A stretch of 64,000 nt of DNA from Leptospiraceae bacterium (GCA_024233875.1 JACKPB010000004.1:1-64000), one strand, 5' to 3'; counted from the stretch's first letter, positions 1 through 9,606 are shown. Numbers and translations are program-made. The notes: a model not told the origin generated them from the sequence alone.

Positions 1-530
1 TTTCTTATGAATAAAAAAACAAATCTTGCATCATTGTCATGAAGAAAGGCATCCGAGTATTCAAACCCTCCATCTGCCTTATCGAGTTTGATTATGGGCT
101 CTTCCTTGGTCATAAGAGATTTTGTAAGAAGACGGGGAACTTTTGTGAATCCATTTCCGATCAACCAGTACAGCCAGGTTCCTGCAAATAGTTTCCACAA
201 TCCATGACGGAAACCTTTCGAATGTGTTGTGTAAAATCGAATTTCCTGAACAGTCGATGGATAACTCCGTATCAAATGATTGCGTGACATACATAGCTTT
301 CTTACAAGTGGAAACTCGAAGGTTTCCATGTATTTGATCCCACCCCAGGCTAGATTGGAAGAGTTTTGACTGGTGAATGAGGCAAAGTCATTTTTCTCAA
401 TCAGGGCTGTTTTGACACCCCTACCGGCAAGGGCGGCTGCACTCACCCCACCGTTGATTCCGCCTCCTAAGATGAGAACATCAAAAGTGGTGTCTTTTAA
501 TTTCAGAATATTGGATTGGCGCAAATTCAT
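1..530 (-). CDS. glpD: GlpD-like FAD-dependent glycerol-3-phosphate dehydrogenase, 5' part only
   Basis: The reading frame opens at an ATG (528-530) with a strong GGAGGT ribosome site just upstream and runs off the left edge without a stop, so only about the first 176 residues are present. The N-terminus has the FAD-binding glycine-rich loop GGGINGGVSAAALAGRGV, followed by an acidic end of the second beta strand (LIEKNDFAS) and a TSQNSSNLAWGGIKYME stretch that matches the DFASGTSSRSTKLIHGGLRYLE region of GlpD. A later DGGFEYSDAFLHDNDAR segment also fits the family. In GlpD-type enzymes the reaction is glycerol-3-phosphate to dihydroxyacetone phosphate with electrons passed to quinone at the membrane. 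A related FAD-dependent oxidoreductase of the same fold is possible because the C-terminal half is not visible. Confidence 0.82.
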   Translation of the reverse strand, partial: MNLRQSNILKLKDTTFDVLILGGGINGGVSAAALAGRGVKTALIEKNDFASFTSQNSSNLAWGGIKYMETFEFPLVRKLCMSRNHLIRSYPSTVQEIRFYTTHSKGFRHGLWKLFAGTWLYWLIGNGFTKVPRLLTKSLMTKEEPIIKLDKADGGFEYSDAFLHDNDARFVFLFIR

Positions 531-633
531 AGTTCCTGACCTCCGGGGGAAAAAAATTCATCCCTGTAGTTTAAAATCATTCTTAATCACCATTTTTTTT
601 CTACCATTAGGGATTTCGAGGAGAAAATAGATC

Positions 634-2178
634 TCAATTTGCAGTGACATTTATTTCAATTCGATTCCTTCCTCCATTTTTTGCCCTGTAGAGGAGTTGG
701 TCTGCTCTTCGAATGCAACTTTCCAGGTTTTCGTCTTTTCTCCAGAGAACGGCACCTCCGCTTACAGTGATCGGGAGATGGATGGATGTGAGGGGAGTCC
801 TCTCGATCAAGCTTCTGATGCGTTCGGTAAATTGAGGAATCGACTCAGTAGAATCAATATGGAAAAGGATGACAAATTCTTCTCCTCCCCATCTTGCAAA
901 GAGATCATATGTTCTCAGGTGTTCCCCGACAAGATTGGCAATTCCGGTAATCACTTCATCTCCAATATCATGGCCATAGGTATCGTTCACTGATTTGAAT
1001 TTGTCTATATCGAAAATAATAAAACTATTGTATGTGTTTTCTCTATTGGCCAGATCCTGCATATGAATAGAATTCTCAATGAATCCTCTCCGGTTCAGGA
1101 TCCCTGTAAGCGGATCCCGGATCATCAAATCGGATACATGTTGGAACAATCTCTGAAGACGAACTGAGAAAAAAACTAAGCCCGAAACCAAAGCCAGACT
1201 CAACCAGATGGTTAGACTTCTCCAGATAGCTTCCCTGTAAAGTTCCCATTTCTTTATTTTGTGAATCAAATAGATTTCATCGTGGATGATTTCTTTTCGG
1301 AGCCAGATCTCTCCTGAGTTTTCATTCCAACCGAACCAAACGCTGGAATCATCCACTTGACTATTTTCACCGATGAGGAAGGGTAAGGTTCCGGTGATGA
1401 CCATACCCTTGGGATCTATCAATAGAGATTCTCCGATGGATTGACCGACAGTAAGCAATCGATTGAGGGATGTGATACCAATATCGAGGGATAGCACTCC
1501 CCTAAAACGATCTTTTATATAGACGGGCAGGGATAAGGTAATCATCAAACCTTTACCGAGACTATCTTTGTAGAGTTCTGTAATGACCAGGTTTCGTTTC
1601 GGATTATTTACCGGAAGTGCATTTACATAGAAAGGCATTGAGTAGAGCTTCTCTGAAAAATCTGATTTTTCTGAATGAATCTTGGGAGAAATAAAAATAA
1701 AATGTTCTGCTGAAATGTAGTACAACCACTTGATATCATCCAGGTTTTTGGAATATTCCCGAAACAAATTATAATTCTCATTCAAAATAGAGATTTCTTC
1801 CATCCTATCCCCGGTAAAAAGTGTTTGAGGTTTGGTTCCGTAAAAGATTCCTCCATAAATTTTGTTGTATCCGGTTTCGTTCGGATGGGTGAGAGACCAA
1901 TTGTCCCCATGAATTTCAATCTGTTTTTTTATTGTTTGGTATGTTTGATTGTCTAATGTATTATTCGATTTATCTAATATATGTGCATGTATTACGTCCA
2001 GATTTACAATCACCATCTTTAAATAATTTTCGATAAGAGTAGAACGGAGATGAAAGGATTGCTCTGTTGAAGTCTTGATTTTATTCAATTCATAAAAGAA
2101 TGTTTGGATGGAGAGAGCGAGAGAAACAAAAAATAGAGAAGGAATAATTAAATTGATTAATTTCTTTTTTTTATGCAT
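634..2178 (-). CDS. Membrane-bound diguanylate cyclase (sensor domain plus GGDEF)
   Basis: This 514-residue protein has a transmembrane helix at about 8-28, a periplasmic region of about 290 residues that looks like a Cache-type sensor, a second helix at about 320-342 and a C-terminal GGDEF domain from about 350. The active-site motif is GGEEF, and an RxxD inhibitory site (RTYD) lies five residues before it, so cyclic di-GMP synthesis with product inhibition is expected. The DxLTxxxNRR motif is seen as DPLTGILNRRGF. The gene starts 16 bases after the stop of the hybrid kinase gene upstream on the same strand, so the two are probably co-transcribed and may share a signal. The ligand is unknown. 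Confidence 0.93.
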   Translation of the reverse strand: MHKKKKLINLIIPSLFFVSLALSIQTFFYELNKIKTSTEQSFHLRSTLIENYLKMVIVNLDVIHAHILDKSNNTLDNQTYQTIKKQIEIHGDNWSLTHPNETGYNKIYGGIFYGTKPQTLFTGDRMEEISILNENYNLFREYSKNLDDIKWLYYISAEHFIFISPKIHSEKSDFSEKLYSMPFYVNALPVNNPKRNLVITELYKDSLGKGLMITLSLPVYIKDRFRGVLSLDIGITSLNRLLTVGQSIGESLLIDPKGMVITGTLPFLIGENSQVDDSSVWFGWNENSGEIWLRKEIIHDEIYLIHKIKKWELYREAIWRSLTIWLSLALVSGLVFFSVRLQRLFQHVSDLMIRDPLTGILNRRGFIENSIHMQDLANRENTYNSFIIFDIDKFKSVNDTYGHDIGDEVITGIANLVGEHLRTYDLFARWGGEEFVILFHIDSTESIPQFTERIRSLIERTPLTSIHLPITVSGGAVLWRKDENLESCIRRADQLLYRAKNGGRNRIEINVTAN

Positions 2179-2194
2179 TGGAGTCAGAAATTAG

Positions 2195-5100
2195 TTAGTC
2201 TCCTGAATACTTTTTTATCATATTTAAAATGGAATCCTTAGTGATGGGTTTGGAGAGAAAATCATCCATTCCTGAACCTAAGCATTTCTCCCTGGAATCA
2301 TCAGTAGCATTTGCTGTGAGGGCTATAATTGTAGTTTTGATATTTTCTTTTTCCCTAAGGACACGTGTGGCTGTGTATCCGTCCATTTCGGGCATCTGAC
2401 AATCCATAAAAATAATCTTATAATTTTTACTCAATGCCATTTGGATAGCTTCTACACCATTTTTGGCTACATCCAGAGTCCGAACATGCTTTTTTAACAT
2501 CTTTTGTACTACAAGAATGTTTATATCATTGTCTTCTACAAGTAAAAAATCATCATCAAAAGTTTCCAAATTAGGCTTCTCGACTCCGGGATTCGATTTG
2601 GGTTCCAATTTTACTTCCTCTAAATCCAGGCTTAGTTTAAAGAGGCTACCCCGTCCGGGTACGCTTAGGAAGCTGAGAGTTCCTCCCATAAGTTCAGAGA
2701 GCGATTTGCAGATTGCGAGGCCGAGTCCGCTCCCACCAAACTTCCTGGTCGTCGAAGTGTCCGCCTGGGTAAACTTTTGAAAAAGTAAATCCTGAGATTC
2801 TACTGAGATTCCGATTCCTGTGTCTTCTACTTCCACTAAAAATTGATGGGTTTCCTTTTTCAAAGGCTGGCAGGAAACCTGAATCCGAACAGTTCCGGTG
2901 TTTGTAAATTTGATCGCATTATTGATTAGATTCGAAAGAATTTGCCTGATTCTATATTCATCTCCCTTCACCAACTGAGGAATTGTTCCTGAATGATTGT
3001 ATTCAAAACTCAAATTTTTCTTCTTTGCATCTACAGAAAATAGATAGATAAGATCTTGAATCATTTTTTCAAAGGAAAAGGAAATGTTTTCCAGGGTCAT
3101 TTTTCCGGCTTCAATCTTGGAATAGTCCAGGATCTCATCGATCAAAACCTTTAGGGAAGTTCCCGCTTTCTGGATACTTTCCATGTATATCTTTTGATCG
3201 GAATTCAATTCTGTTTCCAGCATCACTTCTGTCAGACCGAGAACTCCATTTAGAGGAGTCCGAATTTCGTGGGACATAGTAGCAAGAAAGTCTGATTTTG
3301 CAGTGTTAGCAATCTCAGCCGCGTTTCTGGCATTGTTTAGTGATTCTTCCCTCAACTTTTCATCGGTAATGTCTATTGTGGTACCTATGATTGTTTCCTG
3401 ATGGTTGTTCTGAAAGGAAATGGCTATCATCCTCAGATACTTTGTCTGCTCCCGGGTAGAGTTGATTCTAAAATTTATATCTATCGGTCGATTCTCTTCT
3501 AGCAATTCGCGGAAGTGCTTTTCTATTAGGACTCTATCTTCGGGAAGTACAAAAGCTTCCCAAACATCGAAAAGATTCTCATACATTCCGGCGGAAGTCG
3601 GTAGAATGGAGAGCATCATAAGATCGGGAAGGTACTCCTTTCGGGAAGGATTCCATTCCCAAATCCCAAATCTGGAAATATTGATAGCTATTTTTAAGCG
3701 ATTCGAAATCTTTTCGAGCTCAATATGGCTTGATTTGATATTTGTTATATCCTGTATCACGCCCAAGATTTTGTAAATTTTCTTCTCTTTGATTTCTGCG
3801 GATCCAATCATCCGAATCCATTTGTAATTAGAATGAATGTCCCTACAGTAAAGTTCTAGATCAAAATTATTTCCAAATTGTATGGCATTTAGAATGGAAT
3901 TATTGAAAAGATCCTTTGATTGCTTTCCTTCTAATAAGTCTGAAAATTCTTCCAAAGTCCTGAACTCCTGATTCATATCACTAAAAATAATTCTACTGAC
4001 TTCAGATAAGTAAATTCTTTTATTGGATAGATTGTATTCCCAAGCCCCTATATTTCCAATGATTCCTGTCTTTTCTAAAAGTTCTTTAGTTTCCCGTAAA
4101 ACTTTTTCATTGATTTTTCTTTCTGTTATGTCCCTCGCAATGGCTATTACGTAAGGACTGCCTTCGATTTCATTGTATCGCACCGTCACTTCAACCGGGA
4201 TTGCGTCACCGGTAATGATATTTATATTCTCCGTTTCGACTTTTATGACTTGTCGCTCTTTGAGAAATTTTAGATGTTCTTCCCATCGGATTTCTTCTCT
4301 GAATAAAGGTTCAAATTGTTTTACATTATAATTTTCAAAAGAATCAAGTGGGATACCCAACCTCTGTGATGCAGTATTGTTTATGTACTTCAGATCTCCC
4401 TTAGAGTCAGAAATCAAAATCAAATCGTAAGTGTATCTCAGGAAACTATCAAGAAAGATCAGGCGCTGATTTGTGTTTCGGAGATTGATTTCAATATTTT
4501 TTCTCGAGGTGATGTCTTTTATAAAAATTGAGACTTTGGGAACGGAAGAATTGATCCGATTGAAATGAGCGCTGTAAAATCGATCCTTCCCGATATAGGA
4601 AGGGTATTCAATGATTTGAGTTTCCCCTGTAGAAATGGCTCTATCCACCAGATCTGCAAACTGTTTTCCTGAGTTTTCATCAAAGACATCCTGGATTTTT
4701 CTTCCGAGAAAAGTCGATTTATCAAAATACAGGGATTTTGTATTGTTTCCCCAGAAATTCAGAAAGACGTGATCCGCTGAAACCTCAAAAATGATGTCCA
4801 CCAAAGAATTCATAATCGATTCCAGTTCTTCAATAGTTCCGGAAAACTTAGATTTTTCCTGTCTTCCCAAATACGTAAATCCAACGAGAATTTGATCTGA
4901 GAGAGAAGAAGAGGATGGAAAAGGCCTTATGGAGTAGGAAAACTTGTGGATGTTCTTTTGAGTGTCCTCAAACTCTAGACCTTCTTCTGAGGGAGAGGAT
5001 TCTTTACTTTCCTTATAAAATTTCAGAATCACTTCGAAACTTCGGGAATTGGGAAGGGGGGACTCTCTCCAGTCGGTAGAAATCCCGAGAAGATTCAAAA

Positions 5101-5230
5101 GCCCGATTGAGATGTAGGAAAGCTTTGCTGTACCGGGATGAAGAATTGCGTAGCCTGCAGAGGCTTTTTCCTGAAGAAAATAGAAAAAAGACTCATCATC
5201 GCGAATCGATTCCCGGAGTTCTTCAATCAT
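2195..5230 (-). CDS. Multi-PAS hybrid sensor histidine kinase with C-terminal receiver
   Basis: A 1011-residue protein with no clear transmembrane segment, so it is probably cytoplasmic. The first 640 residues hold about four or five PAS-like domains; several end in the typical PAC pattern (for example VIAIARDITERK and IIGTTIDITDEK). The HisKA domain has an intact phospho-acceptor motif, MSHEIRTPLNG, at about residue 665. The ATPase domain has an N-box (NLINNAIKFT), DTGIGIS and a GGSGLGLAICKSL lid. The C-terminal receiver has the acidic pair (VEDND), the phospho-acceptor Asp (FMDCQMPEMDG), the Thr (IALTAN) and the Lys (LSKPI). All catalytic parts are present. It lies 16 bases upstream of the diguanylate cyclase gene, which suggests a joint two-component and c-di-GMP signalling unit. 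Confidence 0.95.
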   Translation of the reverse strand: MIEELRESIRDDESFFYFLQEKASAGYAILHPGTAKLSYISIGLLNLLGISTDWRESPLPNSRSFEVILKFYKESKESSPSEEGLEFEDTQKNIHKFSYSIRPFPSSSSLSDQILVGFTYLGRQEKSKFSGTIEELESIMNSLVDIIFEVSADHVFLNFWGNNTKSLYFDKSTFLGRKIQDVFDENSGKQFADLVDRAISTGETQIIEYPSYIGKDRFYSAHFNRINSSVPKVSIFIKDITSRKNIEINLRNTNQRLIFLDSFLRYTYDLILISDSKGDLKYINNTASQRLGIPLDSFENYNVKQFEPLFREEIRWEEHLKFLKERQVIKVETENINIITGDAIPVEVTVRYNEIEGSPYVIAIARDITERKINEKVLRETKELLEKTGIIGNIGAWEYNLSNKRIYLSEVSRIIFSDMNQEFRTLEEFSDLLEGKQSKDLFNNSILNAIQFGNNFDLELYCRDIHSNYKWIRMIGSAEIKEKKIYKILGVIQDITNIKSSHIELEKISNRLKIAINISRFGIWEWNPSRKEYLPDLMMLSILPTSAGMYENLFDVWEAFVLPEDRVLIEKHFRELLEENRPIDINFRINSTREQTKYLRMIAISFQNNHQETIIGTTIDITDEKLREESLNNARNAAEIANTAKSDFLATMSHEIRTPLNGVLGLTEVMLETELNSDQKIYMESIQKAGTSLKVLIDEILDYSKIEAGKMTLENISFSFEKMIQDLIYLFSVDAKKKNLSFEYNHSGTIPQLVKGDEYRIRQILSNLINNAIKFTNTGTVRIQVSCQPLKKETHQFLVEVEDTGIGISVESQDLLFQKFTQADTSTTRKFGGSGLGLAICKSLSELMGGTLSFLSVPGRGSLFKLSLDLEEVKLEPKSNPGVEKPNLETFDDDFLLVEDNDINILVVQKMLKKHVRTLDVAKNGVEAIQMALSKNYKIIFMDCQMPEMDGYTATRVLREKENIKTTIIALTANATDDSREKCLGSGMDDFLSKPITKDSILNMIKKYSGD

Positions 5231-5312
5231 GAAAAATAGTCTTGATACTTCTAAATGGATGTCAAATATTTTCCTTTAGATTCATTCAAAACTGTAAAAG
5301 TTTGAAAGAACA

Positions 5313-5807
5313 TCAAATGGGATTTCCACAGTATTCACATCTCTCCATTTCGGATGAATTCATTGCTCCACAACTTTCACACTTTATTTTTCTACGGGGA
5401 AGTCGAAAGAACCCACCGAATTTTGAAGTGGATTGGGGATCGGAAGGAACGGGATCTGCCTTCCTGAATAGACCGAGACCCATACCTACAAAACTTATCC
5501 CTAAAATGATCCCACTCATCTTTTCCGGTTTATCACTAAACAAATCATTCAGGATTCCAAAGAAGCCAAAATCAATGAGAATAAAGGATAAAATATAGAT
5601 CAGTCCATTCTTACTTAGAAAAGAAAAATTGGGATGTTTCTTTGAAAAAAAATAAAGAAGGATTCCATTGAGAAATAGACAAACACCCAGAGTCAGTCCG
5701 GGCATGACTTCACTGAGAGCTTGTGTTCCACTCAGATAGTTCTCAATATCCGAACTCATTCCAAAAAGACCGATGAGAATGAGGAAAAACGCAGAAAATA
5801 GTTTCAT
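5313..5807 (-). CDS. Small membrane protein with C-terminal zinc ribbon
   Basis: About 164 residues. Three or four hydrophobic segments (the first begins at the N-terminus, MKLFSAFFLILIGLFG) are followed by a short linker and a C-terminal zinc-ribbon-like pair of motifs, CESCG and CEYCGNPI, spaced 14 residues apart. The zinc ribbon would face the cytoplasm and could bind metal or a partner. The ATG at 5805-5807 is preferred over a TTG two codons upstream because it follows an AGGA ribosome site at a good distance. The gene stands alone between the kinase operon and the divergent patatin gene. The family is not recognised and no function is proposed. Confidence 0.75.
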   Translation of the reverse strand: MKLFSAFFLILIGLFGMSSDIENYLSGTQALSEVMPGLTLGVCLFLNGILLYFFSKKHPNFSFLSKNGLIYILSFILIDFGFFGILNDLFSDKPEKMSGIILGISFVGMGLGLFRKADPVPSDPQSTSKFGGFFRLPRRKIKCESCGAMNSSEMERCEYCGNPI

Positions 5808-5944
5808 AAACAAATCCTAAATAGGAAAAAAGAATCCTGCAAGAAAAAATTCTCCTTCGCTTTTTTCCGGAATAATTTAAAATTTCCTTTCCAGAATTAG
5901 ATTTGGGGCTGATTCTAGAGATTAGGATTCCTATCCCGAAGATT

Positions 5945-7363
5945 ATGAAAGAAGAAATTTTGAATCAATCCCGAACTTATAGGGAATGGCTACGCTTTGC
6001 AGAAGAGTTGGATCGGGAGGATGCTAAACTTGAGTGGAGGGGAGAAGACGAGTCGGATCTCTATCACTCCCATCTCCTGAAAGAGCATCTCAATTCCATG
6101 AAGAAACTCAGGAAGTCGGGAGAGGGCAGAAAGCTCATCGATGTTCTGATGGAAAGTCTTCCGAGACATTCCTACGAATTGAACAATCCCGAACTCTATA
6201 CCTATGCCCGATCGGGTACAAAGTATTTGATCACGGAATACCTCCGAGAGATAGAGCAATCTATAAATTATATTTGTGATACAGAGATAGAGAATTTTTC
6301 AGACAGGGATAAATTGGAGCTCTTTTCGGAAGGAAATCGTGTCCATGGCAATACGGTTCTCATCCTGAGCGGAGGAGCGGCCTTGGGAATCTATCATCTG
6401 GGTGTCACCAAGGCCCTCCATGCAGAGCATCTACTTCCCGGGATCATTTCCGGAGCCAGTATGGGTTCTATAGTGGCTTCGGCTCTCTGCACCCGAACAG
6501 ATGAAGAGTTGGACAAATTGTTTTCTAATCTTAACGAAATCCATAAGGTTGCCATGAGGATGTTTTCTCCGGATCGTATTCTGGAAAATGGTGCTCTAAT
6601 GGATCCGGAACAATTGAAGGAACATATATTTTCTAATGTTCCCGATCTAACCTTTTGGGAAGCCTATCAAAAAACAGGTAGAGTCTTGAATATATCTGTT
6701 TCGGCTACAAGAAAACGACAGAAACCCAAGGTTCTAAATTATCTCTCTTCACCCAACGTATTGATTCGAAACAGTGCCCTGGCATCCTGTGCGATTCCCG
6801 GTGTCTTTCCCCCCGTATCCCTTCTCGCTAAAAATGCTAAAGGAGAAGTCGTTCCTTACATGGAAACAGAGACCTGGATAGATGGTTCTGTCCACCTGGA
6901 TGTTCCCATGCAGAGGATCATGAGATTGCATAATGTGAGTCGTTCTATCGTCTCTCAGGCAAATCCCCATGTCCTTCCCTTCGTTCCCGAGGAGAGCCGC
7001 AAAGGATTCTTTCCCTTCTTAATGGATTTCGCATTATCAACAGTTCAATTTCAAACCCTGAAGGTAATGGATGTGGGAGTAAGATTGTCAGAGAAAATGC
7101 CCTGGCTTTCTATAGTCGATAAATTTCGCGCCATGATGGAACAGGAATACAGAGGAGATATCAATATTTCCTATCCCATGGATTTAAAATCATTCACTCA
7201 GGTCATTTCCAATCCGGATCCCGATGAATTTGAGAATTATATCCGAAAAGGTGAACTCGCTACCTGGCCGAAGATTGCTTTTATCAAAGATCAATTGCAT
7301 TTGAACCAAATTCTCGAATCCTGTATCAAAAGATTGAAAAATAAAAATAAATCAGATCTCTAA
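5945..7363 (+). CDS. Patatin-like phospholipase with N-terminal DUF3336-like region
   Basis: The patatin catalytic dyad is visible: the nucleophile elbow GASMGS with Ser172 and the DGS motif with Asp313, plus an oxyanion-hole loop GGAALGIYHLG before the elbow. The N-terminal 120 residues (YREWLRFAEELDRE onward) resemble DUF3336, the region found before patatin domains in yeast Tgl and plant SDP1 triacylglycerol lipases. The protein probably hydrolyses acyl esters of phospholipids or stored neutral lipid. No signal peptide is seen. I chose the ATG at 5945; an in-frame TTG at 5903 would add 14 residues but has no better ribosome site. The last 12 bases overlap the 3' end of the convergent adenylate cyclase gene. 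Confidence 0.92.
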   Translation: MKEEILNQSRTYREWLRFAEELDREDAKLEWRGEDESDLYHSHLLKEHLNSMKKLRKSGEGRKLIDVLMESLPRHSYELNNPELYTYARSGTKYLITEYLREIEQSINYICDTEIENFSDRDKLELFSEGNRVHGNTVLILSGGAALGIYHLGVTKALHAEHLLPGIISGASMGSIVASALCTRTDEELDKLFSNLNEIHKVAMRMFSPDRILENGALMDPEQLKEHIFSNVPDLTFWEAYQKTGRVLNISVSATRKRQKPKVLNYLSSPNVLIRNSALASCAIPGVFPPVSLLAKNAKGEVVPYMETETWIDGSVHLDVPMQRIMRLHNVSRSIVSQANPHVLPFVPEESRKGFFPFLMDFALSTVQFQTLKVMDVGVRLSEKMPWLSIVDKFRAMMEQEYRGDINISYPMDLKSFTQVISNPDPDEFENYIRKGELATWPKIAFIKDQLHLNQILESCIKRLKNKNKSDL

Positions 7364-8716
7364 GGTTTCCGATTCCTTTAAAAAATCTTCGTGTCTATCT
7401 ATTTTGGAGCTTGTGAAATTTTCATATATTTTCCGGAAAGAACGATTGGGTGTCCTACCAAACTTATTCAGTGAGAGTTCGGGTTTGATTCCTTTGACAA
7501 AAAACATTTCCAGTTCTCCCTTGCCCTTTACCTGAATCTTTCCGCGGGGTTCAAATTCAAAAAAATCTTTTGTGAGATCATAAGTAGCTCTCGAAATATT
7601 TACCTTCCCCGGAACACCATTGGATTCCATTCTCTGAGCAATATTGACAGCATCTCCCCAGATGTCATAATTGAACCTCTGGGCTCCCAAAATTCCTGCC
7701 ACAACAGGACCGGTGTGAATTCCAATCCTGATCTTCCAGGCGGGTAAATTTTTTCTGTTTTGACTCAGATAGTACTTCCGCATGAATTCCTGAATCCGGA
7801 GCGCACAGAGAACACTGTTGACGGCATGAAGTTTGAGATTGGTGGGATTCAGTCCCCCCGCTGCCATGTAAGAGTCACCTATCGTTTTGATTTTTTCGAG
7901 TTCGTGCATGCCTGTGATCTTATCAAAATGTGAAAAGCATTCATCCAATTCCTCAAGAAGTAGTTCCGGAGTCAATTTGCCTGAGATTTCAGTGAAGCCG
8001 GAGAGATCACAGAAGAGAATCGAAACTGATTTGTGTGTCTTGGGTGAGACCTTTCCATGGATTTTGACTTCCTCTGCTATGGGAGCAGGAAGAATGGATT
8101 TGAGAATTTCATCAGTTTTCTTGAGAGTTTCACGTATTTCATGGTCGATGACCTTGTATGCTATGGATTGAATGTAGGAATTTTGTTCATAAAGAATCTT
8201 TCTGCAGATGTCTGAGTCCAGATCAGAATGTCTTACGATTTTTTCCAGAATCGGAAACATATTCGTTTCCCCTACATAAATCATTTCAAAACTGATCTGC
8301 TTTCCGGCTTTGCGCATTCTGTGAATGGTTTCATCCATTTCTATTGAAAACTGATTTCGTATTTCTGCGGAACGGTATTTGATATCTAAGATCTTGAAGA
8401 GGAAGATTCGATTTTGAGATTTGAAAGTAGTTTCCTCATAAGATTTTGGATTTTGGTAGACATCAAATTTTCGGATGGTGAATTTCCACCACTCTTTGAA
8501 AAGATTGATTCTCGTTTTTTTTTCTTTTAGGTTGGGAAATTCTTTTTGGATGATGGCTATGTTCTCATGAACAGTTTCTACAAAGGGTCGTCCTTCGAGA
8601 GTGGGGAGGTGGATGAGTTCGTCGTTTTTTTTGAGTTCGGATCGAAGGTGGTAGAGGTAGTATTGAGCTAATTCCTCAGCTAGTTCCTGACGGATTTTAT
8701 TGTGTTTTCTATTCAT
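7352..8716 (-). CDS. Class III adenylate cyclase, cytoplasmic
   Basis: A 454-residue protein with a helical N-terminal region of about 215 residues of unknown type and a C-terminal class III cyclase domain. The two metal-binding Asp residues sit in LFCDLSGF and IGDSYMAAGG. The residues that select ATP are present: Lys in EKIKTIGD and Asp in NYDIWGDAVN, so the product should be cAMP and not cGMP. The transition-state Asn and Arg are in AVNIAQRMES. No membrane segment is seen. A perfect inverted repeat overlaps the start codon (separate entry), and no strong ribosome site lies directly before the ATG. A second cyclase of the same catalytic type is encoded at 47906-51034. Confidence 0.95.
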   Translation of the reverse strand: MNRKHNKIRQELAEELAQYYLYHLRSELKKNDELIHLPTLEGRPFVETVHENIAIIQKEFPNLKEKKTRINLFKEWWKFTIRKFDVYQNPKSYEETTFKSQNRIFLFKILDIKYRSAEIRNQFSIEMDETIHRMRKAGKQISFEMIYVGETNMFPILEKIVRHSDLDSDICRKILYEQNSYIQSIAYKVIDHEIRETLKKTDEILKSILPAPIAEEVKIHGKVSPKTHKSVSILFCDLSGFTEISGKLTPELLLEELDECFSHFDKITGMHELEKIKTIGDSYMAAGGLNPTNLKLHAVNSVLCALRIQEFMRKYYLSQNRKNLPAWKIRIGIHTGPVVAGILGAQRFNYDIWGDAVNIAQRMESNGVPGKVNISRATYDLTKDFFEFEPRGKIQVKGKGELEMFFVKGIKPELSLNKFGRTPNRSFRKIYENFTSSKIDRHEDFLKESETLEI

Positions 8717-8740
8717 GACAGTATTGGGTTTGTACTGTCA
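8716..8740 (-). promoter_or_regulatory. Inverted repeat overlapping the start codon of the adenylate cyclase gene
   Basis: TGACAGTA at 8716-8723 and TACTGTCA at 8733-8740 form a perfect 8-bp inverted repeat with a 9-base spacer. The end of the repeat shares a base with the start codon of the cyclase gene. It could be an operator for a dimeric repressor, or in the mRNA a hairpin with an 8-bp stem that hides or presents the start codon. The symmetry is seen directly; the role is inference. Confidence 0.45.
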
Positions 8741-8808
8741 CAATCTCTAAGAAAATTCTAGATCCGTCAAGAAGAATGAAGAAAAATAAAAATTCAGATC
8801 AAAGGGAA

Positions 8809-9537
8809 TTAGGAATACTGTCGGACTCTATGAGAACTTAGGGGGTTGTCCCATTTGGATACAGATTCTTTTAGAATGGACTTTTTGAGGGGAACATGAT
8901 GAAATTCGATATGGGTTCCGGATTCATTGAATTCTACAGTAGCATATTCCGCTTTTTCTAAGATCACAGGTTCTTTTCCATCGACAAATTCCTCAAACGG
9001 AAGACCTACACTTCCTGTGTTGACAATCATGCTTCCTTTGTAGGGCAACATCATCTGAACATGAGTGTGTCCACCTACAAATACATTGTATTTGTAGTTT
9101 TTGTAAGCTTCGTCCAGTTCTGATTCAGAGGTTGTGGGGAGAATGTTTTGAGTATTGGAATCGGGAGATCCGTGATAAAAGAGAACGGTTTGATTTTCAC
9201 TGATTTTGTATTCCAGTTTCTTTTCAAACTTTCTGATGAATTCAATATAAGGCTCTTTCAATGAAAGACGGGTTGCTTCCACTGAATCTATAATGAAGGG
9301 TGCGGTCTTGTAGTACTTGAGTGTCTCGGGATAGATCATGAATTCATCATGATTTCCCATGATATTGGGGCAGCCAATGGATTGAAGTAGATCCATGACC
9401 CCCATAGGATCGGGACCCAGAGTGGCAACATCACCCAGGCAGATAATCTGATCTACTGATCTCTTTTTGATGTCCTCCAGGGTCTTTTCAACCGCGTAGG
9501 TATTTCCGTGTAAGTCCGAGATCATTGCAAATTTCAA
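8809..9537 (-). CDS. Calcineurin-like metallophosphoesterase (YfcE/MJ0936 type)
   Basis: The 242-residue protein has the full set of metal-binding motifs of small bacterial metallophosphoesterases: SDLHGN near the N-terminus, CLGDVATLG, GNHDEFM, an HGSPD motif and GGHTHVQM. Members of this family use two metal ions to hydrolyse phosphodiesters; the natural substrate cannot be read from the sequence. There is no signal peptide, so it acts in the cytoplasm. The start is a TTG at 9535-9537, preceded by AGGGG at about eight bases; a promoter is proposed at 9578-9606. The gene lies downstream of, and on the same strand as, the Ste24-divergent intergenic region and about 90 bases before the cyclase gene, so cyclic nucleotide turnover is conceivable but unproven. 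Confidence 0.9.
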   Translation of the reverse strand: MKFAMISDLHGNTYAVEKTLEDIKKRSVDQIICLGDVATLGPDPMGVMDLLQSIGCPNIMGNHDEFMIYPETLKYYKTAPFIIDSVEATRLSLKEPYIEFIRKFEKKLEYKISENQTVLFYHGSPDSNTQNILPTTSESELDEAYKNYKYNVFVGGHTHVQMMLPYKGSMIVNTGSVGLPFEEFVDGKEPVILEKAEYATVEFNESGTHIEFHHVPLKKSILKESVSKWDNPLSSHRVRQYS

Positions 9538-9577
9538 AATTCTGCCCCTTTTTGCTTTTAATTTAGAGTTTTGTTAA

Positions 9578-9606
9578 ATTCTATCAACTATAATTTAGAA
9601 TGTCTA
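9578..9606 (-). promoter_or_regulatory. Candidate sigma-70 promoter for the metallophosphoesterase gene
   Basis: On the minus strand a TAGACA box (9601-9606) and a TAGAAT box (9578-9583) are separated by 17 bases. Each matches five of six consensus bases. The start of transcription would be about 35 bases before the TTG start codon at 9537. Confidence 0.5.

Noticed and set aside
7352..7363. Convergent overlap of the patatin and cyclase genes as a special antisense signal
   Set aside because: Short 3' overlaps occur at several gene pairs in this compact window and need no special explanation.
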